Assembly: GCF_030161375.1 (NCBI RefSeq)
Contig: NZ_BSSQ01000006.1
Coordinates: 248,001 to 312,000, forward strand
DNA from: Paenibacillus glycanilyticus
Lineage (GTDB): Bacteria > Bacillota > Bacilli > Paenibacillales > Paenibacillaceae
Reading direction: 5' to 3'
DNA length: 64,000 bases
Shown: positions 46,101 through 52,833 of the stretch, one piece after another
Layout: each line of letters starts with the position of its first letter
Numbering within the stretch: position 1 is the first letter of the stretch
Made by a program: the position numbers and the translations under genes
The notes under the pieces: generated by a model
What the model saw: only the letters and a program-made list of their open reading frames with translations
What the model was told of the DNA's origin: nothing
Databases searched by the model: none

Positions 46101-46952
46101 AAGGCGGTACAGGCGACGGATTGGACGGTTGGTTCGCTAGAGGCAGCGGCCTCCCTAGAACCTCAGGATAAAATACGCATTTTGCTGGGTGAAGATAACC
46201 ATATCAACCAACTGGTTGCGATCGAGCTGCTGAAAGAGCGGGGGTTTGAAGTAGGCCTTGCCGAGAACGGCCGGGAAGTGCTCGAGAAGCTGGAGCAAGA
46301 AGAATGGCATCTCGTTCTGATGGATATCCATATGCCGGAGATGGACGGGATGGAAGCAACCAGGTTGATTCGGGCGGATGCCAGGTACGAGCAGTTGCCG
46401 ATTATTGCCCTTACGGCCAACTCTCTCCGTGCGGACCATGAGCATTATTTGCAGCTTGGCATGAACGGTGTCGTTACTAAGCCGCTCGACGCCGATCAAT
46501 TGTCTAAGGTGATTACGGATCTGTTGAACAATAAGAAGTTTCCTGTCCTGCAACAGGGCTCTTGGAACCAAACGGCCGATTTGATAACGGAAATAGTCGG
46601 AATCGACGTTGAAACCGCGTTGGCCCGAGTAAGCGGAAAACGCTCGATTTTGCAACATATGCTGACGCAATTCCTGAAAGATTACGAAAGGTTCCCGGAT
46701 CGTTTATCGATGGAGCTTGCGAGCGGACAATTCGTGAACGCCAGACGGATGGTCCATACGCTGATCGGGGCCGCCAGCTACTTATCTGCGAATGGCGTCG
46801 TGCAAGCTGCGGCGCGGTTAAATGACCTATTGAAGAAGGAAGATGGGACAGAGGACTTGATAGAAGCGGCTGAACGGCTAAGGGAAGAGCTCAATCTTGT
46901 TATCGCTGGTCTGCATCCTAAATCGATTTCAAAATTCGACAGTATCTCCTAA
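43116..46952 (+). CDS. Hybrid sensor histidine kinase with two receiver domains and Hpt
   Basis: 1278 residues. Membrane helices at about 8-28 and 285-305 enclose an extracellular Cache-type sensor; then HAMP (about 306-360), two PAS domains (about 365-490 and 495-615), HisKA with phospho-His at about 634 (ALVSHEIRTPLNG), HATPase (about 740-865), receiver 1 (about 870-990, LIMLDMEMPD), receiver 2 (about 1019-1140, LVLMDIHMPEMDG) and an Hpt domain with His about 1214 (MVHTLIGAASYL). All phosphorelay residues are present. GTG 43116 is preferred over GTG 43110 because AAGGGGA lies 8 bases before it. The OmpR-type gene downstream is the likely final target. Confidence 0.93.
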   Translation: MNNLSLRTKGLLIIVLITFIPLGIAGVFNYLSIKNEMIHAASERAASRLSVSANYLASWLQIRRAEVVVMSRANVVRFGTNEDRMSYFREELYRSDYTYHAIGYIDLNGQAIRTNGDPVDLSGQAFFQDAVQGGSFITDLFLPTFDKIKQSLIVVPVYNQQNQISGVVYASMPMSTMTPYFLIDKDPDSEFWLYNERGVVLFHSYAISANQNPNTGLLNGQPNLKLRHLLHLSGNIKVTRAGGDKHVLFYMDVNSAAPWHAALEIPAKTLTAGLSKILVWTIAAIVLAEIVIVILFSLYFRTIINRLQAILSVTKQAADGQFEVEHLSQEPGDEVGKLAASVNGMMEHLKDMFGRLEAIITQNEYSFILLDENYRVSYLNQAAERLIGYTTEELAGHATPLLFMDPEEIRQEAELLSNQLGVHVEPGLEVFRMLRQVKFSYERQWTFVHKDGTKIPVRHFSNGLRDQQGRLTGVLGMAYNISEQVKVEKSRNLLLDIIGSAKDLIASIDNHGNIVYMNKAGKRMLGLPLNYKQKNYKRFVEPSTYVYLIQGAKIAEKFGFWEGETEFLTQEGDKVNVSLVIVAHSNKNTGELYFSCIARDITEQKHIQEELMRATEEAELANAAKSRFLALVSHEIRTPLNGIIGLSQLMRRTGLSISQKDYMDKLGNSSETLLRIINDLLDFSKIEAGKVDVERIAFHPRDMLGRLTDQLSVFMGGKEKFEFILEVPERLPAALLGDQMRVEQILLNLCMNAIKFTEQGHVKLILSMLENSSEGLKLQFTVEDTGIGMTRKQIDKLFVPFTQADGSTTRKYGGTGLGLVIADGLVKMMGGKLQVDSELGLGSRFSFILSFPVLSSILEEKLTVSEKLKNQCIWIVEDSDEMRQHWCKLAESFGLTPVPFSSWASARDKLRRMGTGAVPKLIMLDMEMPDMYGAETWLAFHKQASSAGVKTVALTTSFGRDELMQMPDSGRPSAILTKPVTRQALFHALSGTLDQKAVQATDWTVGSLEAAASLEPQDKIRILLGEDNHINQLVAIELLKERGFEVGLAENGREVLEKLEQEEWHLVLMDIHMPEMDGMEATRLIRADARYEQLPIIALTANSLRADHEHYLQLGMNGVVTKPLDADQLSKVITDLLNNKKFPVLQQGSWNQTADLITEIVGIDVETALARVSGKRSILQHMLTQFLKDYERFPDRLSMELASGQFVNARRMVHTLIGAASYLSANGVVQAAARLNDLLKKEDGTEDLIEAAERLREELNLVIAGLHPKSISKFDSIS

Positions 46953-47055
46953 CATTCTGCTAACATTTTATTGTTAACCCTTCTATTCCTATTGTATATT
47001 AGAAATAGATTTATAGTTTTTGACAGAAATCTTCTTTCCCTAAGGGGTGGCGCCA

Positions 47056-47772
47056 ATGAATAAGGTACTCGTAATTGAAGATGACGTCATGATGAGTGAT
47101 ATGCTGTCGATGTACTTGTCAGAAGAAGGGTATTCGGTTAGGCAAGCAGGGAGCGGCGAAGAAGGTTTGCGGACGGTTCAGGACTTTGCTCCTGATATTG
47201 TGTTGCTGGATCTGATGCTGCCTGATATGGACGGGATGGAGGTTTGTACCTCTATTCGCGAACGATCGCATGTGCCAATTATGATATTGTCGATGAAAAA
47301 TGAAGTGTCCGAGCGCGTCCAGGCGTTAAAAGCCGGGGCGGATGATTATATGTGCAAACCATTCAGCATGCATGAGATGACAGCAAGAGTAGAGGCTTTA
47401 ATTCGGCGCTCTCACTTTAGTACGGCAGAGATGGCAAGCGCCGAAGAGACGGAAGAATCCATTCTGTCGCCGATTCAGCTGGATGCCGAGCGCAGAATGC
47501 TTCTCGTCAGAGGCCATCTAATCGAGACTACCTTTTCTGAGTTCGAGATGATGAAGCTGTTCTTGTCTCACCCCGGGAAAGTGTTCAGCAGAGAAGAATT
47601 AATTAATACAATCCGAGGGTTTGATTCATTCGTAACGGATAGAGCCATTGACGTTCATATCGTTAATTTACGCAAAAAAATCGAGCAAAACCCGAAAGAG
47701 CCCCGCTTAATCCGCACGGTATGGGGCTTTGGTTACAAATATACGAGCGACCACAGTCAGGATCATGATTAA
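47056..47772 (+). CDS. OmpR-family response regulator
   Basis: 238 residues. Receiver domain (about 1-118) with VIEDDVMMSD, phospho-acceptor LLDLMLPDMDG, and the KPFSMHEM lysine; C-terminal winged helix (about 140-235, FSEFEMMKLFLSHPGKVFSREELIN, DVHIVNLRKKIE, VWGFGYKY). ATG 47056 is chosen over GTG 47047 (AAGGGG 8 bases upstream). About 100 bases after the hybrid kinase, same strand, so probably its partner. Targets unknown. Confidence 0.93.
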   Translation: MNKVLVIEDDVMMSDMLSMYLSEEGYSVRQAGSGEEGLRTVQDFAPDIVLLDLMLPDMDGMEVCTSIRERSHVPIMILSMKNEVSERVQALKAGADDYMCKPFSMHEMTARVEALIRRSHFSTAEMASAEETEESILSPIQLDAERRMLLVRGHLIETTFSEFEMMKLFLSHPGKVFSREELINTIRGFDSFVTDRAIDVHIVNLRKKIEQNPKEPRLIRTVWGFGYKYTSDHSQDHD

Positions 47773-47783
47773 GGTTAACGCCG

Positions 47784-47818
47784 AAAGATCCCCTCGCTGC
47801 AGGGTGATCTTTTTTTGT
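47784..47818 (+). terminator. Terminator after the response regulator
   Basis: AAAGATC (47784-47790) with GATCTTT (47806-47812), extended by CCCT/AGGG with one bulged base; T-run follows. Confidence 0.88.
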
Positions 47819-47937
47819 ACCCGCATACCCGCTAGTTGTCCGTGCCTAACATACTTCTAAAGAACAATCCGCAATTTTTCTAATATTTATATGGGACTAT
47901 AGGATTACAGATAAGACTAAAGGATGGTGTAACAATC

Positions 47938-49224
47938 GTGCATGGGTTAGCCAATTTACCTGAACGGCAAGAGGCTTATGCTCAGCTGGATGTGGCTTTA
48001 AGCGGCGCGCGGGCAACCGGTCAGCGGCTCGTGGTGGCGTTAATACAGATTGACCGGTTCTACGGAGTGAACGAGGTCAAAGGCATAGATGCAGGAAACC
48101 AAGTACTGGACAGGATCGGAGCGAAGTTAAGGCAAGGCGAAGGCACCGTATTTGTCACCTTAATCAGCGGAGATACTTTCCTGATGGCCAGGGAAATCGG
48201 ATACTCGCAGGCGGAATGCGCAGGCGCAGTCGAAGAAATGAAATATGCGGCGCATTATCCGGTGGAGATAGATGGGGCCGAACTTCATCTGACGGCGAGC
48301 ATCGGAACATGCCTGTTCCCGCAAAACGGACGGACAAGCGAGAGATTGCTAGGCCATGCGGAGACCGCTCTCCTGAAATCGCGGGAGCAAGGCGGGAACC
48401 GCATTACGTTCTATAGCGAAGAGGAGACGGATCAGATGAACCGCTGGCTCGAGGTTGGAGCCGCTTTGCGTCCGGCTCTATATTTGCGTCAATTCCATCT
48501 AAGCTACCAGCCGATCTTCCGTACCGAGACCGGACGTCTTCGCGGCTTCGAAGCGCTTCTAAGATGGAATCAGCCGGAGCTTGGCACGATATGGCCGGGA
48601 GAATTCATCCCGATCGCCGAGCAGAACGGCTTAATCGTACCGATTGGCGAATGGGCGCTGCGCGAAGCGTGCCGGATGCTCGCGGGCATGCAGGAATACG
48701 GCTCGAAGGAGCTTGTCATTTCGGTCAATATCTCGCATGTGCAGCTGATGGACGGTTCATTCTGCAGCATGGTAGCCCATGTGCTGGAGGAGGTGGGCAT
48801 TGAGCCTTCCTCGCTCGAGCTTGAGGTGAAGGAGGATGTTATTCTTCATTTCACGGACAAGACGTTAGCCGTGCTCAGCCAGCTGCGGACACTCGGCGTG
48901 AGGATTACGCTCGACAACTTCGGGGAAGGGTATTCGTCGCTTGCCAATCTGAAGCAGTTGCCGGTCAACAATGTGAAGATCAGCAAATCCTTCATCCGCC
49001 AGATCGATACCGAAAGCGTAGAGCGGCATATCGTTGAGGCGATGATCGGATTGCTCCATAAGCTGGAGATCGAAGTGATCGCTGGCGGTGTCGAGTATGA
49101 GGAGCAGTACAAGCTGCTTCGCGAATGGAACTGTGATTTTGTCCAAGGTTTCTTGCTCGGGTCGCCGATGCAACCGGATTTGCTAGACATGTCGATCAAC
49201 CGCAAATCAACGCAAACCGCATAG
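47938..49224 (+). CDS. Degenerate GGDEF-EAL protein, probable catalytically inactive c-di-GMP effector
   Basis: 428 residues, no membrane segment. The GGDEF domain (about 1-165) has ISGDTF instead of GGDEF, so it cannot be an active cyclase. The EAL domain (about 180-420) keeps FEALLRW, VNIS and VQGF, but DDFG has become DNFG, the KID aspartate is Ser (VKISKSF) and EGVE has become GGVE. Three catalytic positions are lost, so a binding or regulatory role is more likely than phosphodiesterase activity. It starts with GTG 47938 after AAAGGATGG. Monocistronic between two terminators. Confidence 0.88.
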   Translation: MHGLANLPERQEAYAQLDVALSGARATGQRLVVALIQIDRFYGVNEVKGIDAGNQVLDRIGAKLRQGEGTVFVTLISGDTFLMAREIGYSQAECAGAVEEMKYAAHYPVEIDGAELHLTASIGTCLFPQNGRTSERLLGHAETALLKSREQGGNRITFYSEEETDQMNRWLEVGAALRPALYLRQFHLSYQPIFRTETGRLRGFEALLRWNQPELGTIWPGEFIPIAEQNGLIVPIGEWALREACRMLAGMQEYGSKELVISVNISHVQLMDGSFCSMVAHVLEEVGIEPSSLELEVKEDVILHFTDKTLAVLSQLRTLGVRITLDNFGEGYSSLANLKQLPVNNVKISKSFIRQIDTESVERHIVEAMIGLLHKLEIEVIAGGVEYEEQYKLLREWNCDFVQGFLLGSPMQPDLLDMSINRKSTQTA

Positions 49225-49243
49225 AATTGAGCCCATAACAAAC

Positions 49244-49292
49244 AAGCCCTGAACGGTCTGCATCATGCAGAAACGTTCAGGGCTTTGCTTTT
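49244..49292. terminator. Terminator after the degenerate GGDEF-EAL gene
   Basis: AAGCCCTGAACG (49244-49255) pairs with CGTTCAGGGCTT (49274-49285), with a second stem TCTGCA/TGCAGA in the loop; TGCTTTTTA follows. It may also stop the convergent minus-strand gene. Confidence 0.9.
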
Positions 49293-49320
49293 TATCGTTC
49301 ATAGGACTCGGCTCGGCAGG

Positions 49321-49539
49321 TTAACTTACTTCGAGATACAGCTTGGTTCCGTCATTATATTGAAAAATCGCAACGTCGCGGACAACCTCGACACTTGAAA
49401 TACGTTTCCACTTTTTGCGGAAATCGAAGTTGAATTCCATCTCAATCAATTTATGATGAAGTTGGTCTACGGAAGCCGCCTGATCGTTAACGTAATAAAC
49501 GGGAACCGAACGGTCTTTGAAGGTAATGATTCTCATCAT
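49321..49539 (-). CDS. Small 72-residue protein, unknown
   Basis: Mixed alpha/beta-like composition: MMRIITFKDRSVPVYYVN at the start, VDQLHHKLIEMEFNFDFRKK in the middle and ending YNDGTKLYLEVS. No signal or membrane segment. AGGTG lies 9 bases before the first of two adjacent ATG codons. Family not recognised. It lies convergent to the degenerate GGDEF-EAL gene. Confidence 0.75.
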   Translation of the reverse strand: MMRIITFKDRSVPVYYVNDQAASVDQLHHKLIEMEFNFDFRKKWKRISSVEVVRDVAIFQYNDGTKLYLEVS

Positions 49540-49649
49540 CCCAATCGCACCTCCACTCGTTTTTTTCCAGTTTACTCGAAACGTTTTAGCCGCTTATAAA
49601 ACGGTCATAAGGTAATTGTTTAATTTACTAACCTTTTCCTAACATTTCA

Positions 49650-49856
49650 TTAACTGCTGTAACTGCCGTATTTTTTCTTATAGTGGCTATGGCCGTAAGG
49701 CGGCTGCTGAGGCGGATAGTGATTGCCTTTTTTGTAGTCGCTGCTGCTATGGCTGTAATGTCCTTGTCCGTAGTGACCTTTTCCGTATTGGCCGTGTTTG
49801 TTGTAATGTTTGCCGGTTACTGAGCCGAGGAGTCGTTGCAGCATGTGTCTAATCAT
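49650..49856 (-). CDS. Small His/Tyr/Gly-rich protein, possible spore coat component
   Basis: 68 residues. A short basic amphipathic start (MIRHMLQRLLGSVTGKHY) is followed by low-complexity sequence rich in His, Tyr, Gly, Lys and Ser with a repeating GHYGQGHYSH flavour and a Pro/Gln stretch. Such composition is typical of spore coat or metal-binding surface proteins of Bacillales, but no family is certain. GGAGG lies a few bases before the ATG. Confidence 0.75.
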   Translation of the reverse strand: MIRHMLQRLLGSVTGKHYNKHGQYGKGHYGQGHYSHSSSDYKKGNHYPPQQPPYGHSHYKKKYGSYSS

Positions 49857-49873
49857 GAACTTGACCTCCTTTG

Positions 49874-49928
49874 AAAAATGCGAAGCAATTTTTACTTCGT
49901 AAGCATGGGCTTAAAAATGCGAAGCAAT
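49874..49928. repeat. Direct repeat, period 39 bp
   Basis: AAAAATGCGAAGCAAT occurs at 49874-49889 and 49913-49928, and both copies are followed by TTACTTC-containing sequence. The stretch 49857-50127 otherwise holds only the upstream region of two divergent genes. Confidence 0.7.
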
Positions 49929-50127
49929 GCAAGCTTACTTCATATTAAGTCTGTTTACTAATTTTCAAACATCGCAGACTTATCAAGTTATACGTAATTG
50001 TGAAAGGCAGGTTTCGTAATACGGCGTCTAATCCGCGTCTTAATGAAGAAACCTTAACCGGCCGGCCGCCGTATGTGTAGGGCAAGGAGGGATTGCTATC
50101 CGGTTTAAACAATGGATAACGAATTGG

Positions 50128-50943
50128 ATGGATTATCCGCTGAGACAGGGGATGCTATGGGCGGGAATTTATCGCATAGATGAGTTTTTAGGGATGGGAA
50201 GCTACGGGCAGACCTATCGCTGCAGCGATCTGAGAGACGGATCAACCGTTCTGCTGAAGCGGGCCAAACCAAGCAAACGGGCTACCGGAAGGCGACTGCT
50301 GAAGCGGGAAAATGATCTTCTTCGGCAGCTTGCCCATCCGCAAATGCCGAGATGGCTGGACTGGTCCAAACACCGCCGGGAAACGGCGCTTGTTATGGAA
50401 TATATAGAAGGATTGAACGTTGAGCAGGCAATTTTATTGCAGGAAAGAACCTATACGCAGCTGGAGTCCCTTCGTATGCTTCAGGACTTGTTGCCTCCTC
50501 TGGAGCATTTGCATCACGCCGGTTACGTGCATCGCGATGTCCGAATTCCGAATGTCATCCTAAGCGGTGAAGAGATTTACCTGATTGATTTGGGTCTGGC
50601 TTGCCGAATCGGCGAAGCGAATCCGGACGGACAGGAACGGGATAGGGAAGCGGCGCCTAGCGGATTCGCTGACAGCTGGGGAGCGGTGAAGCACCGCATG
50701 CGTCAGCCGGAAGAGGCGAGCGACTTGTACGGGTTAGGCCATTTTTTCTTATTTCTCATGTATGCGGGTTATATACCGGAAGAGGGACAGACGGAGCTAA
50801 GCTGGGAAGAGGAGCTTGCGCTTGATCCCATGGTTAAGAGCTTTGTGAAAGGGCTACTGGAGAGCAGATGGCGATCGGCGGCGGAATGCAGGCAACAATT
50901 GGAGAAGACCATTCACCATTATTCCTCGGGAAATAACAAATAA
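50128..50943 (+). CDS. Ser/Thr protein kinase-like protein
   Basis: 271 residues from ATG 50128, kinase fold: glycine-rich loop LGMGSYGQTYRC, lysine in VLLKRAKPSK, hinge ALVMEYIEGLN, catalytic loop YVHRDVRIPNVIL, and DLG in place of DFG (LIDLGLA). So ATP binding and catalysis are plausible with a variant metal loop. No membrane anchor or PASTA domain, and it is short. ATG 50128 lacks a ribosome site; a perfect AAGGAGG lies at 50084-50090 followed by an in-frame ATC at 50098, giving a conserved-looking extension (IRFKQWITNW). The true start may be that non-standard codon. Confidence 0.85.
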   Translation: MDYPLRQGMLWAGIYRIDEFLGMGSYGQTYRCSDLRDGSTVLLKRAKPSKRATGRRLLKRENDLLRQLAHPQMPRWLDWSKHRRETALVMEYIEGLNVEQAILLQERTYTQLESLRMLQDLLPPLEHLHHAGYVHRDVRIPNVILSGEEIYLIDLGLACRIGEANPDGQERDREAAPSGFADSWGAVKHRMRQPEEASDLYGLGHFFLFLMYAGYIPEEGQTELSWEEELALDPMVKSFVKGLLESRWRSAAECRQQLEKTIHHYSSGNNK

Positions 50944-51078
50944 AGCGGTAATTTGTCGAAAAACAGCAACAAAATATATATTTTCATATCACACCTAAGT
51001 CATTCGCCTGCGCTTTATCGCTCATAGATTCATAGAATATAACACGATGATAGAGTGTGAAGTGAAGGAAGTGGCGGT

Positions 51079-51348
51079 ATGATCTCATGGGAGGATATCA
51101 CGAATTTTATTGATCCCAAGCTAATGATTGTGGTGGTGACTTGCTGGGTAATCGGGTACATGCTGAAGCAGACGCCGGCGGTACCGGATTGGACGATTGT
51201 GTATGCGGTAACGGCTGTGGCCATTGCAAGCTCCGGCCTGATCTTGGGCTTTACGGTACAAAGCGTGCTGCAGGGTATTTTGTGCGGGGCCTTTTCCGTG
51301 TACGGAAGCCAGCTGGTGAAGCAGACGTTTTTGAAGAGGAAAGATTGA
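51079..51348 (+). CDS. Phage holin-like small membrane protein
   Basis: 89 residues with three hydrophobic stretches (about 14-30, 38-58 and 62-78) and a charged C-terminus (TFLKRKD). ISWEDITNFIDPKLMIVVVT and KQTPAVPDWTIVY resemble the phage_holin_5_2 family. No endolysin or other phage genes are nearby, so it may be a domesticated holin or a membrane protein with another job. GAAGGAAG lies before the ATG. Confidence 0.8.
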   Translation: MISWEDITNFIDPKLMIVVVTCWVIGYMLKQTPAVPDWTIVYAVTAVAIASSGLILGFTVQSVLQGILCGAFSVYGSQLVKQTFLKRKD

Positions 51349-51361
51349 CGCTTATGTAATG

Positions 51362-51410
51362 AGCAAAGGCACAGGGTCCGGGAAGCCGGTCCGCTGTGCC
51401 TTTTGCTTGG
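51362..51410. terminator. Terminator between the holin-like gene and sodC
   Basis: GCAAAGGCACAG (from about 51363) pairs with CTGTGCCTTTTGC (about 51394-51406), with CCGG/CCGG pairing inside. Two-way terminator between convergent genes. Confidence 0.85.
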
Positions 51411-51449
51411 CTGCTCCTCCAAAATGACGGCGCAGCCGTTTACGCTTGG

Positions 51450-52010
51450 TTAGTGTTGAATAACGCCGCAAGCTACGCGAGCGCCGGAATTGCCGGACGG
51501 ATCTGTCTTATAGTCGTCGGCTTTCTCATGAATGACAAGCGCAGTGCCGGATTTAGGGAGCAGCGAGTTTGCCGCTTCCGTGTCGAGCGACACGTTCTTC
51601 GAGATGATCTCGGCCTTCACGGTACCGTCTTTACCAACCGTAATGTTGGGCAGATCGCCGTCATGGAAGCCTTGCGGGTTATCGAAGCCATGCTGCTTGT
51701 TTTTCGGATTGAGGTGCGAGCCGGCCGTTTCGAAGGACGGACCTTCGCATTTGCCGACATTATGGAAGTGTATGCCGTGAACGCCTGGCGTAAGCCCTTT
51801 TGCCTCCAGCTTCAAATGCACGCCATCCTTCTCTTCGGTCAGCACGGCTGTACCGACCTGGGTACCTTTCGCATCCACGAAAGCCGCTTTTGCTTCCATG
51901 ACATGACTGCGCGTATGGTGGCCATGCCCGTGGTTTGCCATTGCCGCGCCTGCAAATCCGCAGCTTGCGACGAGGAAGCCCAGCGAGCATAACATCATTG
52001 ATTTGTTCAT
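51450..52010 (-). CDS. sodC: Cu/Zn superoxide dismutase, exported
   Basis: 186 residues. An export signal (about 1-25) contains VASC at 14-17, which could be a lipobox, or is cleaved after AMA. A His-rich piece (NHGHGHH) follows. The core has metal ligands in GIHFHNVGKCEGP, AGSHLNP, GDLPNI and ALVIHEKADDYKTDP, and the late NSGARVACGV with the active-site Arg and disulfide Cys. It removes superoxide outside the membrane. AAGGAGG precedes the ATG. Confidence 0.95.
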   Translation of the reverse strand: MNKSMMLCSLGFLVASCGFAGAAMANHGHGHHTRSHVMEAKAAFVDAKGTQVGTAVLTEEKDGVHLKLEAKGLTPGVHGIHFHNVGKCEGPSFETAGSHLNPKNKQHGFDNPQGFHDGDLPNITVGKDGTVKAEIISKNVSLDTEAANSLLPKSGTALVIHEKADDYKTDPSGNSGARVACGVIQH

Positions 52011-52216
52011 GTGATCCTCCTTGGGGCGTAGTTTCCAAGTTAGCTTTTACCAAGTGGATGGCAAATATTCATGTGCGGCAAATTTATGGCATGAATCATT
52101 TACTCTATAAATCTATATTTCTATTAATTTATGCGGTTGTCCGCATCCACCTGTCCATACCACTCTATCAATTGCTGAATAGGATAGAAGCAGATCGATT
52201 GAGAGGAGTGAATTGA

Positions 52217-52687
52217 ATGTCTGCTAAATTTAAAGTGAAGGTTAGAAGCGTTACACGTAAAGCGAAAAAAGGTGCTCGTATCTCGAACTGCGGTTGTACT
52301 ATGGGGGATCGTGTAGGTGGGGTAGAATCCGGCAACAACAATGGCCGCCATCATTGCGACAATCACCGTGAAGATCCGGCAGTTGCCGGTGTTCAGGATA
52401 TGGGTAAAGAGCTCAGCAAAGTATTTGCCAATCTGAAAAACGAAGAAAACGCAGAAAGACTTGTAAGAGCGATCCGCAACCATGATGCCAGAACGATTAA
52501 TAAATTGGTCGGCTGCGATTGCCGCGTTGTAGATTTCTTCCGTACAAGAAATGCAGATTGCGTACGCGTTAGATGCTCCTTTGGTCCGTACAAAGATGTG
52601 GCTGTTTCCTTCGATATTTGCGTTCGCCGTGCCGTTGACGACATCAGCGACCGCGATGACCGCCACAGAGGCTGCTGCTCCTTCTAA
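52217..52687 (+). CDS. Cys-rich 156-residue protein, possible spore coat protein
   Basis: Family not recognised with certainty. The N-terminus is very basic (FKVKVRSVTRKAKKGARI). About ten cysteines occur, partly paired (NCGC, GCDC, GCC). The C-terminal half has GCDCRVVDFFRTRNADCVRV and DVAVSFDICVRRA, a beta-rich look shared by CotY/CotZ-type coat proteins only in general style. No signal peptide. GAGAGGAG precedes the ATG. Location beside a gene with a sigma-K-like promoter makes a spore-surface role plausible. Confidence 0.8.
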   Translation: MSAKFKVKVRSVTRKAKKGARISNCGCTMGDRVGGVESGNNNGRHHCDNHREDPAVAGVQDMGKELSKVFANLKNEENAERLVRAIRNHDARTINKLVGCDCRVVDFFRTRNADCVRVRCSFGPYKDVAVSFDICVRRAVDDISDRDDRHRGCCSF

Positions 52688-52715
52688 ACCGGGTATAAGT
52701 TATTAGTAACAGAGT

Positions 52716-52756
52716 AAAGGCTGTTCCCAATAACAAGGGAGCAGCCTTTTTGCCGT
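52716..52756 (+). terminator. Terminator after the Cys-rich gene
   Basis: AAAGGCTGTTCCC (52716-52728) pairs with GGGAGCAGCCTTT (52737-52749) with one G-U pair; T-run follows. Confidence 0.93.
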
Positions 52757-52769
52757 GCTGTGCTTTTAC

Positions 52770-52797
52770 ACTCATTCATCCGCCTACGCATACGATA
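52770..52797 (+). promoter_or_regulatory. Possible sigma-K promoter
   Basis: AC (52770-52771), 17 bp spacer, CATACGATA (52789-52797), matching the sigma-K pattern AC-N16/17-CATAnnnTA. It lies 37 bases before the start codon of the tyrosinase-like gene and would give mother-cell expression late in sporulation. Confidence 0.5.
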
Positions 52798-52833
52798 TGG
52801 AAGATATCGCGTGGTACAGGAGGCGAAATAACT

